5,078 nucleotides of DNA from assembly GCA_007127275.1 (NCBI GenBank), contig SKZP01000589.1, positions 1 to 5,078 of the forward strand. Direction: 5' to 3'. This DNA is from Planctomycetota bacterium (GTDB taxonomy: Bacteria; Planctomycetota; UBA8742; SKZP01). This document shows positions 1 through 5,078 of the stretch, in pieces. The position numbers were made by a program, and so were the translations under genes. The notes under the pieces are model-generated. The model saw only the letters and a list, made by a program, of their open reading frames with translations. It was not told where the DNA came from and did not search any database. The stretch's first letter is position 1; the number at the start of each line of letters is the position of its first letter.

Positions 1-1034
1 GGTTGGATGACCACGAGAGGGTAACCGAGGCCCGCACTCTCGACGACGCCGACTTGCGCTCCGTTAACTCCGTGGCGTTCTCCCCCGATGGTCAATGGGC
101 GTTGGCCCTCTCGTTCGGGACGGCGAAGCTATGGCGGCTTGATGACAAAGGCAGTCCGAGCAAGGCCCGCAAACTCGGCGATGAAACAGATACCGTAGCG
201 TTTTCTCCCGATAGCCACTGGGCCTTGACCGGCTCAGTGGATGCCGTAAAGCTGTGGCAGCTAAACGGCAACGGCGGGGTGAAGGAGCGCGCCACCCTGG
301 ACGCAAGGCTGGTGTACTCGGTTGCGTTTTCCCCTGATGGCTGCTGGGCGGTGGTCCACTGTCACGACGCAACGATACTTTGGTGGCTCCATGGCGAAGG
401 CGGGGTGAACGACGCCCATTTGCTCGGCTATTGCAATGACAGCTTGGCGTTCTCCCCCGATGGCCGCTGGGCCTTGACCGGCGGAGACTACGCGAAATTA
501 TGGCGGCTAGATGGCAAAGGGGGCGTGAGCAAGGCCGGCACGCTTGGCAGGTACTCGCACGTTTGGTCCGCGGCGTTCCCCCGATGGCCGCTGGGCCTTG
601 ACCGGCAGAGACCGCATCGCGGTGTTATGGCGAATCAACGCCGAGGGAGTTTCAACCGAGGTCTGCACCTTCAGCGGCCACGACGGGGGGCTGGGGCTTG
701 GTTCCGTTGCTTTTTCCCCCGATGGCCGTTGGGCGTTGACTAGCACCTACAACCGCACAGCAAAGTTGTGCTGGCTAGATAGCGAAGGCGGTGCGAACGA
801 GGCCATAACCATCGACGCCCACTCCGACTTGGATGCTTCCGTGGCATTTTCTCCCGATGGCCGCTGGGCCTTGACCTGTTCCAACGACCGCATCGCGAAG
901 CTGTGGCAGTTGAAAGGAGAGGAGGGTGTGACATGGGCCCGCACGCTCGACGCCCACTCGATGGCCGCTGGGCCTTGACCGGGTCCAGCGACTACGACGC
1001 GAAGCTGTGGCGACTGCCGGAGGTCGTGGAGTGA
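1..1034 (+). pseudogene. WD40-repeat (beta-propeller) protein, 3' part, broken by two frameshifts
   Basis: Eight tandem blades are visible, each with a '(V/L/A)AFSPDGRWALTG...AKLWRL' core. The SPDG-type Asp codons lie at 87, 210, 336, 459, 583, 721, 856 and 960, so the unit is 41-46 residues, typical of WD40. The window opens inside an earlier blade, and the gene certainly continues upstream; TTG at 3 is not a real start. Reading runs in frame 3 to about 578, in frame 1 to about 960, then in frame 3 again to TGA at 1032-1034. At 576-582 TTCCCCCGAT replaces the TTCTCCCCCGAT of a sister blade (a lost TC). At about 958 the strand leading to the next SPDG is missing. Restoring 2 and 31 nt gives one reading frame and normal spacing. 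WD40 propellers are protein-interaction scaffolds. In planctomycetes they often follow Ser/Thr kinase or other signalling domains, but the N-terminus is off-window, so the original role is unknown. Two independent lesions favour decay over sequencing error. Confidence 0.85.
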
Positions 1035-1065
1035 GCCGCGTTGCCGATCGCCCTTAGATAGATAA

Positions 1066-1118
1066 GATAGCCCCGTAGGGCGGCCTTCAAGTAGCCACCT
1101 GACGTTAGGCCGTGGCAC
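1066..1118 (-). repeat. Two-hairpin palindromic repeat, copy 1 (inverted relative to copy 2)
   Basis: Read on the minus strand, this ~53-bp block begins CCACGGCCTAACGTCAGG, continues through GTGGCTAC, and ends CCGCCCTACGGGGCTA. It has the same order of parts as the copy at 1139-1191: an imperfect palindrome with CCAC/GTGG ends, then GGCTA(C/T), an ~11-nt spacer, and a small GCCC/GGGC hairpin ending in GGGGCTA. The stem of the first palindrome is degenerate, with a core CCTAAC/GTCAGG pairing that includes one wobble. It looks like a diverged member of the family. It lies 32 bp past the WD40 pseudogene stop. Confidence 0.6.
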
Positions 1119-1138
1119 CTGGAAGCGCCCATCGCACC

Positions 1139-1191
1139 CACCACGGGCTAAAGCCCGTGGCTATTATGGGAACGCCCCTGCCGGGGCTACG
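1139..1191 (+). repeat. Two-hairpin palindromic repeat, copy 2 (REP-like)
   Basis: Two perfect hairpins are visible. The first is CCACGGGC-TAAA-GCCCGTGG at 1141-1160, with an 8-bp stem and a 4-nt loop. The second is GCCCC-TGCC-GGGGC at 1174-1187, with a 5-bp stem and a 4-nt loop. About 13 nt separate them, and the block ends in GGGGCTACG. Intergenic palindromes of this general form are typical of REP-type elements spread by REP-associated tyrosine transposases (RAYTs). That origin is inferred, because no transposase is in the window. Since the flanking genes converge here, the hairpins could also help terminate transcription from either side, although neither is followed by a T-run. Confidence 0.7.
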
Positions 1192-1199
1192 AGTTGCGG

Positions 1200-1215
1200 G
1201 TTGAAGTTCAACTTC
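1200..1215. repeat. Overlapping short palindromes
   Basis: GTTGAAGTTCAAC (1200-1212) and GAAGTTCAACTTC (1203-1215) are two interlocked 13-bp palindromes, each with 6-bp arms around a single central base. They lie between the REP-like pair and the stop codon of the VWA gene. They could be a protein-binding site or a remnant of a further repeat. No function can be assigned from sequence. Confidence 0.35.
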
Positions 1216-1271
1216 GACGCACCGATGAGTTCATTGGGCGCAGTGCGACGTTGCGCGTGTTTACGCGGCCC

Positions 1272-2441
1272 CTACCGCAGGCGGCGGCGGCGGTTTTTTA
1301 CGTAGTCTACGAAGACGTAGCCGCCTAGGCGGTCTAGGCTGGAGTAGTAGGCGCGGCCTTTGTTTAACTTGGTTAACTCGTCGATGAAACGGACGAGCAC
1401 CGGGTCGTCGGCGATCATGAAGGTGCTTATGCGGATGCGCTTGCGGCGGCAGGCGTCGGCTTCTTCTAAGGTTTTGCTTACTATGCGGGGGTCCAGGCCG
1501 AAGCTGTTTTTGTAGAGGTGGCCGTGTTCGTGGATCACGCTGGGCTTGCCGTCGGTGATCATGAAGATCTGCTTATTGGTTTGCCGCTTTTTCGATAGCA
1601 GCCGCTGGGCTAGGCGCAGGCCGGCTTTCGTGTTGGTGTGGTAGGGGCCGACTCGCAGGTACGGCAGGTCGCGCACGCTGATGATGTCGGCGTCGTCGCC
1701 GAATGTGATTACTTCCAGGCTGTCCTTGGGGTAGCGGGTTTGGATCAGCTCGGCGAGCGCGATCGCTACTTGCTTGGCGGGGGTGATGCGGTCCTCGCCG
1801 TAGAGGATCATCGAGTGGCTGATGTCGATCATCAGCACGGTGGCGCAGCTTGCGAAGTGTTCTTTTTCGTACACCTCTAGGTCGTCCTCTTGCAGGCCGA
1901 ATTCGTCGAGGCCGGAGCGCTTGAGGCTGTTTTGGATGCTGCGGGTGAAGTCGACGTCGCTGGAGAGGTCACCGGGTTGGAACGGGCGGGTTTCGCTGAG
2001 CGGGTCGCCGCCGGTGCCTTCGCGGGGGGTGCGGTGCTCGCCGGCGCCGACGGACTGCAAGTCGCCGAAGACCTCGTCGAGGGCGCTTTGGCGGATCATC
2101 CGCTCGCCGCGGGGGGTGAGCTCGTAGTCGTCGAGCATGCCGGGCACCCCGTCTGCGTCGTCGTCGCTCTCGCCGGGCTCACCGCGGTTGCCGGTGCGGC
2201 GGCGGCCGTCGGCGGTGCGGCGGATCAGGCCGTCGCGTTCGAGGTCTTGGACGAACTGCTCGAAGGTGTACTCGCCGCCGAAAAAATCGTAGCGGTTCCA
2301 CAGCTCCTCGAGCACGGCGAGGGCGCGGTCGACGTCGCCGTTGGTGCGCAGCAACAGTTGGTTCCACAACTGCATCAGCGTCTCGCGGGACATACGTCGG
2401 CGAGCTTCTTTCCAATCGAACTCCAGATATCGGATGCGCAT
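1272..2441 (-). CDS. VWA-domain protein (COG4867-like), MoxR/ChlI-ATPase partner type
   Basis: The protein has 389 residues. Residues 1-80 are helical and end in an acidic, low-complexity stretch (about 80-101). A conserved 'YELTPRGERMIRQSAL' segment follows at 106-121, a signature I associate with the COG4867-type VWA proteins. Residues ~198-380 form the VWA domain. The MIDAS metal-binding residues are present: DISHS at 206-210 (Asp206, Ser208, Ser210), a Thr at 269 or 271 in 'YHTNT', and Asp297 in 'MITDGKP'. A Mg2+-dependent, ligand-binding cytoplasmic role is therefore expected. There is no signal peptide or membrane segment. The C-terminus is strongly basic ('KNRRRRLR'). The start at 2441 is chosen because the N-terminal 'MRIRY' resembles family starts; the upstream Shine-Dalgarno match is poor. 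Relatives usually sit beside an AAA+ ATPase of the magnesium-chelatase or MoxR class, but none is adjacent here. The gene converges with the WD40 pseudogene and diverges from the 94-residue gene. Its 3' part uses some TTA and CTA leucine codons, which the MTHFR gene avoids. Confidence 0.88.
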   Translation of the reverse strand: MRIRYLEFDWKEARRRMSRETLMQLWNQLLLRTNGDVDRALAVLEELWNRYDFFGGEYTFEQFVQDLERDGLIRRTADGRRRTGNRGEPGESDDDADGVPGMLDDYELTPRGERMIRQSALDEVFGDLQSVGAGEHRTPREGTGGDPLSETRPFQPGDLSSDVDFTRSIQNSLKRSGLDEFGLQEDDLEVYEKEHFASCATVLMIDISHSMILYGEDRITPAKQVAIALAELIQTRYPKDSLEVITFGDDADIISVRDLPYLRVGPYHTNTKAGLRLAQRLLSKKRQTNKQIFMITDGKPSVIHEHGHLYKNSFGLDPRIVSKTLEEADACRRKRIRISTFMIADDPVLVRFIDELTKLNKGRAYYSSLDRLGGYVFVDYVKNRRRRLR

Positions 2442-2729
2442 GCCGATGGATACCGTAGGTTCAGCCGACCGAGCGGTGGGGCCACGCGGTGGAGCACGCC
2501 GTGCGGTCCCAGTGTGAGGGAAACGGGCGCCGCGAGCAAGCGATGGAAAACGGTTCGCCAGCGTGAACCTTTTTGGACACAGCGTACTGAATAGTCTGCC
2601 GAGGATGCTCCGTCAACGCCATAACCGGCGCACATGGCGGGGCCCTCGACGGAAGACCTAGGTGTGTTGGTAAGGGAGCTGTTGGGCCGGCAGCCGGTGT
2701 GGCAGGTGGGTTTGCACACGCCGCCGCGG

Positions 2730-2758
2730 TTGACAGCCACCACCAACATATTTTACAT
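2730..2758 (+). promoter_or_regulatory. Possible sigma-70-type promoter for the 94-residue gene
   Basis: TTGACA at 2730-2735 matches the -35 consensus exactly. It is followed by a 17-nt spacer, the ideal length, and then TTACAT at 2753-2758, which matches only three of six -10 positions. The local AT-rich stretch (AACATATTTTACATT) stands out in GC-rich surroundings. Transcription would start near 2765, giving a leader of about 200 nt before the ATG at 2965. A chance match is possible. Confidence 0.3.
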
Positions 2759-2768
2759 TGTGGTTGCC

Positions 2769-2800
2769 GGTGTACCCGCTCTAGGCAGCGCGGGTATGCC
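2769..2800 (+). other. Hairpin in possible leader
   Basis: GGTGTACCCGC (2769-2779) can pair with GCGGGTATGCC (2790-2800). This makes an 11-bp stem with two adjacent G-T wobbles around a 7-bp perfect core (TACCCGC/GCGGGTA) and a 10-nt loop. No T-tract follows, so it is not a standard intrinsic terminator. It would lie at the very start of a transcript from the promoter proposed just upstream. Confidence 0.4.
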
Positions 2801-2821
2801 AGCTTGCGCGGTTCGTCCTTG

Positions 2822-2859
2822 TGCGCTCATCATTTATGATGCAGCGACGACGCTGCGCA
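2822..2859 (+). other. Nested hairpins, possible three-way junction
   Basis: Two small hairpins abut: CATCAT-TT-ATGATG (2828-2841) and GCAGCG-ACGA-CGCTGC (2841-2856). Flanking TGCGC (2822-2826) can pair with GCGCA (2855-2859) to close them, at the cost of one or two base pairs of the second hairpin. The result resembles a compact junction rather than a terminator, as no T-run follows. It lies about 105 nt before the ATG of the 94-residue gene. Confidence 0.4.
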
Positions 2860-2964
2860 AAACGACCGACGAAGCAGCCCTCGAGAAGCCGGCGGGCGTT
2901 GCCTGCGCGGATGCGGAGAGCGCCTCGGGGGGTGCCCCAACGAAGACGACCAAAGGTTGACGCC

Positions 2965-3249
2965 ATGAACCAGGAACTAGCAAGCGCCTTTCGCTTCCAA
3001 GGAGACGAGGACTTGCGCTTCCTGCGCGACCAGCTCTACGGCGGGTCGTGGGAACGCATGCTCGCCGACTTGGAGGCGCGCCTGGAGATGAGACCGCGCG
3101 TACACAAACTGACCGCGAATATCCGTCAGGACATCCAGGCCATCAAGCGCATCATGCGCGAAGAAGCGGAACGACCCGAGCCGCACCCGCCGCACCAGTC
3201 GGCACAACACCCCGCAAGCGGCGAGGATGCCGGTGGCACGACCGCGTGA
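2965..3249 (+). CDS. Hypothetical protein, 94 residues, helical with a Pro/His/Gly-rich tail
   Basis: I do not recognise a family. The start at ATG 2965 is favoured over the in-frame ATG at 2821 because AAAGG lies about 9 nt upstream and because residues before Met2965 are a low-complexity Arg-rich run typical of translated non-coding DNA. Residues 1-70 are charged and predicted helical: 'DEDLRFLRDQLYGGSWERML' (15-34), a Leu-spaced segment, then 'RQDIQAIKRIMREEAER' (54-70), which could form a coiled coil or an interaction surface. Residues 71-94 are Pro/His/Gly/Ala-rich and probably disordered. There is no signal peptide, membrane segment or Cys cluster, so it is probably a soluble cytoplasmic protein. 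It is transcribed alone, divergent from the VWA gene, and is followed by a long non-coding stretch. Confidence 0.7.
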   Translation: MNQELASAFRFQGDEDLRFLRDQLYGGSWERMLADLEARLEMRPRVHKLTANIRQDIQAIKRIMREEAERPEPHPPHQSAQHPASGEDAGGTTA

Positions 3250-3624
3250 CCCCCTCTAACCTGAAGAGCTTCGCCGCAGGGCAATGACACCCGCAGCGAA
3301 GCCAACGGGGTTCCGCCGGCGGCCGGCAAGGGACCGCCGACACGTTTGCATGTCTGCGTTGCGGGATTGGCAAGCGGAGATACAACCGGCAAGTGGTAAG
3401 CGGTACAGCGGCATCAGAAATGGTGGAATGCGACCCACCGACGAAGTCGGTGACTTGGCGCAACTTCCGTTACCCACCATTTCTGATGCCGCTGTATGTG
3501 CCGTGGCATGCCCGCGCAACAGCCACAGCGCTCCGACGCGACGGACGGGCGATGGGGACGGAGTTGTCGCGGACGTTGCCGGCGCAACCTTCGACAGCGC
3601 GAACGAATCCCGAAGGCAAGGGAA
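3250..3624. other. Non-coding convergent spacer (375 bp)
   Basis: This is the region between the 94-residue gene (+) and the 57-residue gene (-), which converge on it. Long open frames cross it on both strands, but their translations are Arg/Ala/Pro-rich with no family character, and several run through the palindrome at 3404-3496, so they look fortuitous. Apart from that palindrome I see no repeat or RNA gene. A weak stem (TCCC/GGGA with one mismatch beyond it) lies at about 3607-3624, just past the stop of the 57-residue gene, without a T-run. Confidence 0.6.
3404..3496. repeat. 93-bp palindromic element with 23-bp perfect arms and an inner hairpin
   Basis: The left arm 3404-3426 begins TACAGCGGCATCAG and ends ATGGTGG. 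It is the exact reverse complement of the right arm 3474-3496, which begins CCACCATTTCTG. The 47-nt centre holds a second perfect hairpin, CACCGAC-GAA-GTCGGTG (3436-3452), and a short TGCG/CGCA pairing (3429-3432 with 3459-3462). The whole element can fold as one long hairpin with internal loops. It contains no gene and no visible target-site duplication. It may be a non-autonomous mobile element (MITE- or REP-like), a cruciform-forming site or a bidirectional terminator between converging genes. Its sequence is unrelated to the repeats at 1066-1191. Confidence 0.75.
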
Positions 3625-3798
3625 TCAAAAGCGCTTGTTGACCGATTTGTCGTGGTGGTACTTGGTCAGCGAAACGTTGTGCAGCTTCGCCAGGCGCACG
3701 AGCTTCTTGCTCGGCTTTTTCGGGACGCCGGCGGTTGCCAACTTGTTCGCCTCGCGCTTGATGCGCGCCTTCATTTTCTGTCGTTTCGGCCGGCTCAT
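3625..3798 (-). CDS. Small highly basic protein, 57 residues, unknown function
   Basis: The 57-residue product has 13 Lys and 6 Arg (one third of residues) against a single Glu and a single Asp, so its pI is very high. It begins 'MSRPKRQKMKARIKREANK', continues with 'KKPSKKLVRLAKLHNVSL' and ends 'YHHDKSVNKRF'. The middle (about 30-45) could form an amphipathic helix. I do not recognise the family. Such composition suggests binding to nucleic acid or the ribosome, but this is inference only. ATG at 3796-3798 is chosen because the downstream residues are more protein-like than the preceding in-frame stretch. A GGGGTGG run a few bases upstream is at best a weak ribosome-binding site. An extended start further upstream, up to GTG/ATG near 3972, cannot be excluded since the frame stays open. 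It lies 236 bp downstream of the MTHFR gene on the same strand. Confidence 0.6.
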   Translation of the reverse strand: MSRPKRQKMKARIKREANKLATAGVPKKPSKKLVRLAKLHNVSLTKYHHDKSVNKRF

Positions 3799-3884
3799 CT
3801 TGCCACCCCGTTGTGTTCTTTCTTGTTCGTGTTTGGCCTCGGCTACCCGGCGCTTGCGCCGTCCGGGCTTGTTCGTGACGAGGC

Positions 3885-3912
3885 AGTATAGGTTTGCGTC
3901 GCGCGGACGCAA
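3885..3912 (-). promoter_or_regulatory. Possible promoter and overlapping hairpin before the 57-residue gene
   Basis: On the minus strand TATACT (3885-3890) matches five of six -10 positions. TTGCGT (3907-3912) lies 16 nt upstream and matches only three of six -35 positions. The same segment forms a perfect hairpin, TTGCGTC-GCGCG-GACGCAA on the plus strand (3894-3900 with 3906-3912), which overlaps the spacer and -35. A start near 3877 would give a leader of about 80 nt. A second perfect hairpin in that leader, CGGCGC-TT-GCGCCG, is at 3848-3861. The promoter call is weak; the hairpins are directly visible. Confidence 0.3.
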
Positions 3913-3964
3913 GCGCGAAGCGCCGGTACCGTCCGTTCCGCAGTTGGGGAGTCGTTGACTGTAC

Positions 3965-4036
3965 AAGCCCACAGGCTGCGGCCCCTGGGTCTGACGTCAC
4001 CGAACACAAGGCCCCGCTGCCACAGGCGGTGGGCTT
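3965..4036 (-). terminator. Weak candidate terminator after the MTHFR gene
   Basis: AAGCCCAC (3965-3972) and GTGGGCTT (4029-4036) are perfect 8-bp inverted arms. The right arm overlaps the MTHFR stop codon. The 56-nt loop holds the palindrome TGACGTCA (3992-3999) and a second copy of CCACAGGC (3969-3976 and 4020-4027). The loop is long and no T-run follows on the minus strand, so Rho-independent termination is doubtful. Confidence 0.2.
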
Positions 4037-5078
4037 ATGTGGCGTCCGGCGCCTTGGTGGCGGAGCCACTGGTGCGGGCGCCGTTGCCGTCGGCGCTTGC
4101 TGCGGTCGCGGCGCCGTTCGCTTGCTGCACCGCGGTCAGGTCGAGACCCTTCTTGCGGGCGTCGGCGACGACGGCGGTGCCGTTTCCTACCCAGCGCGAG
4201 GCCTCGTGGCCTTGCGGCTCCCGCTTGTCCTTCACCGCGTCAAGCACGCCGAGCGCGAACTTCACCATCCCCAGCGGCGCACTGACCTGCACGCCCTGAA
4301 CGTGGTCCTTCAACTGCTCAATCATCTCCAACGCAATCTGCTTGCCCTCTTCGCGGGCGAACTCCTTGCCCTTGTCCTGCGCGGCGCGCATCCGGTCCAT
4401 GATCCAATCCGGCACGACCACGCCGGGGACCTCGTTGTGCATGAACTCGGCGTTGCGCAACGAGACCAGCGGCCAAACGCCGGCGACCAGAGGAATGCGC
4501 GTATGCTCAATCTTCTCCATGAAGTCGAACAGTTGCTGCAGGTCGAACACCGGCTGGGTGATGCAGAACTCAGCACCGGCTTGCACCTTCCACTCGAAGC
4601 GGCGCACCTCGCGCTCCACGTCAATGGCGCCCGGCTCGCAGCCCACGCCGATCAGCCAGCCGGTCGGCTCCTTGAGGAAGTTGTTGCCGGGGTCAATGCC
4701 GTGGTTCAAGTGGTTGATCATGTTGACGAGGCCGATGGCGTCCACGTCGAACACGGCGGTGGCGTCCGGGTAGTCGCCCATTTTGGGCGGGTCGCCGGTG
4801 ATCGCCAGGAAGTTGCGCAGCCCCATCGCGTAGAGGCCGAGCGCGTCGGACATCATCCCCAGGAGATTGCGGTCGCGGCAGGCGTAGTGCAGCACGGTCT
4901 CGATGCCGCACTCCTGCTCGATCAGGTAGGCCGTCGCCATCGCACTCATGCGGGCCGCGGCGCGGGGGCCGTCCGGCACGTTGACCGCGTCGACACCCGC
5001 TTCGTGCAGTGCCGCCGCTCCTTTGAGGATCTTGCTGGGGTCGACACTGCGCGGCGGGGTGATTTCAATACTGGTGAC
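4035..5078 (-). CDS. Methylenetetrahydrofolate reductase domain, 5' partial (probable BHMT-MTHFR fusion, YitJ-like)
   Basis: The 347 visible residues extend to the window edge; GTG at 4979 is internal, because the frame continues upstream as 'VTSIEITPPRSVDPSKIL'. The enzyme reduces 5,10-methylene-THF to 5-methyl-THF with FAD, supplying methyl groups for methionine synthesis in the cytoplasm. Family signatures in order: the catalytic Glu in 'SIEITPP' (visible residue 5, equivalent to Glu28 of E. coli MetF), 'HYACRDRN' (64-71), 'AITGDPPKMGDY' (92-103, flavin site), 'CITQPVFD' (172-179, folate site) and 'AGVWPLVSLRNAEFM' (199-213). The wording 'DPPKMGDYPDATAVFDVD' and the N-terminal 'ITPPRS..DPSKIL..A..L..AGVDAVNV' are typical of the reductase half of homocysteine S-methyltransferase/MTHFR fusions of about 610 residues. 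The methyltransferase half would be off-window, so fusion is inferred. After 'VQGVQVSAPLG' and the last barrel helix there is an unusual Ala/Gly/Thr-rich tail of roughly 55 residues, probably disordered. Confidence 0.9.
   Translation of the reverse strand, partial: VTSIEITPPRSVDPSKILKGAAALHEAGVDAVNVPDGPRAAARMSAMATAYLIEQECGIETVLHYACRDRNLLGMMSDALGLYAMGLRNFLAITGDPPKMGDYPDATAVFDVDAIGLVNMINHLNHGIDPGNNFLKEPTGWLIGVGCEPGAIDVEREVRRFEWKVQAGAEFCITQPVFDLQQLFDFMEKIEHTRIPLVAGVWPLVSLRNAEFMHNEVPGVVVPDWIMDRMRAAQDKGKEFAREEGKQIALEMIEQLKDHVQGVQVSAPLGMVKFALGVLDAVKDKREPQGHEASRWVGNGTAVVADARKKGLDLTAVQQANGAATAASADGNGARTSGSATKAPDAT

Larger units (their letters stand above)
2442..2964. other. Non-coding divergent spacer (523 bp)
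   Basis: This region separates the divergently transcribed VWA and 94-residue genes. I see no convincing gene in it. An open frame at 2634-2960 (+) could encode 108 residues and would end 4 nt before the next start, but it has no Shine-Dalgarno sequence, no recognisable domain and an Ala/Thr-rich composition, so I do not call it. The right half holds a promoter-like sequence (2730-2758) and hairpins at 2769-2800 and 2822-2859, listed separately. The left half (2442-2640) should contain the VWA promoter, but I found no good -35/-10 pair there. Confidence 0.55.

Noticed and set aside
576..585. Programmed +1 frameshift at TTC-CCC-CGA
   Set aside because: It would join frames 3 and 1 with only a Ser lost, but a second lesion near 958 requires a deletion that no slip can repair, so decay is the simpler explanation.
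1066..1191. CRISPR array
   Set aside because: Only two repeat copies are present, they are inverted rather than direct, and there is no regular spacer series.
1890..2594. Long open frame on the plus strand (234 residues, Ala/Val/Glu-rich)
   Set aside because: It lies opposite the VWA gene, whose domain evidence is strong. The repetitive Ala/Val/Gly composition is what an antisense frame of a GC-rich gene gives.
2634..2960. Possible 108-residue gene ending 4 nt before the 94-residue gene
   Set aside because: The spacing would suit an operon and the first third has high third-position GC, but there is no ribosome-binding site, no recognisable domain, and it overlaps the promoter-like sequence and both hairpins.
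2821..2964. N-terminal extension of the 94-residue protein from ATG at 2821
   Set aside because: The 48 added residues are an Arg-rich low-complexity run and start inside the hairpin cluster; the downstream ATG has a proper AAAGG upstream.
3284..3958. 224-residue open frame on the plus strand
   Set aside because: It crosses the 93-bp palindrome and runs antisense through the 57-residue gene. The translation has no family character.
3470..4069. 199-residue open frame on the minus strand
   Set aside because: It overlaps both the MTHFR end and the 57-residue gene in another frame. Its Arg/Ala/Pro/Gln-rich composition indicates a fortuitous frame.

Overview
The window is a GC-rich bacterial chromosome segment, probably from a planctomycete or a related lineage. 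That guess rests on three things. The WD40 protein has long, near-identical blades with 'LWRLDGKGG'-type linkers, a style I know best from planctomycete WD40 proteins. The intergenic DNA carries two-hairpin palindromic repeats of the kind common in such genomes. Shine-Dalgarno signals are weak. No marker gene fixes the taxonomy, so this is inference.

Layout, left to right. Positions 1-1034 (+) hold the 3' end of a WD40-repeat gene that enters from outside the window. It is broken by a 2-nt deletion near 579 and an inferred ~31-nt deletion near 958, so I call it a pseudogene. Positions 1035-1271 are a convergent intergenic region with two inverted copies of a ~50-bp two-hairpin repeat (REP/BIME-like). 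Positions 1272-2441 (-) encode a von Willebrand factor A (VWA) protein with a complete MIDAS metal site, of the type usually paired with a MoxR/ChlI-like AAA+ ATPase; no such ATPase is visible here. Positions 2442-2964 are a divergent spacer with a promoter-like sequence and several hairpins, followed by a 94-residue hypothetical protein (2965-3249, +). Positions 3250-3624 are non-coding and contain a 93-bp palindromic element with perfect 23-bp arms. Positions 3625-3798 (-) encode a very basic 57-residue protein with no family I recognise. Positions 4035-5078 (-) are the C-terminal 347 residues of a methylenetetrahydrofolate reductase, probably the reductase half of a homocysteine S-methyltransferase/MTHFR fusion; its 5' end lies outside the window.

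The genes do not form one obvious operon or pathway. The MTHFR belongs to one-carbon and methionine metabolism. The VWA protein is a likely metal-dependent adaptor for an ATPase encoded elsewhere. The small proteins are uncharacterised. The most unusual content is the intergenic palindromic DNA (three elements of at least two families) and the possible structured leader before the 94-residue gene. I found no CRISPR array, tRNA, rRNA, transposase or recognisable defence operon, and nothing that is clearly a new biological system.
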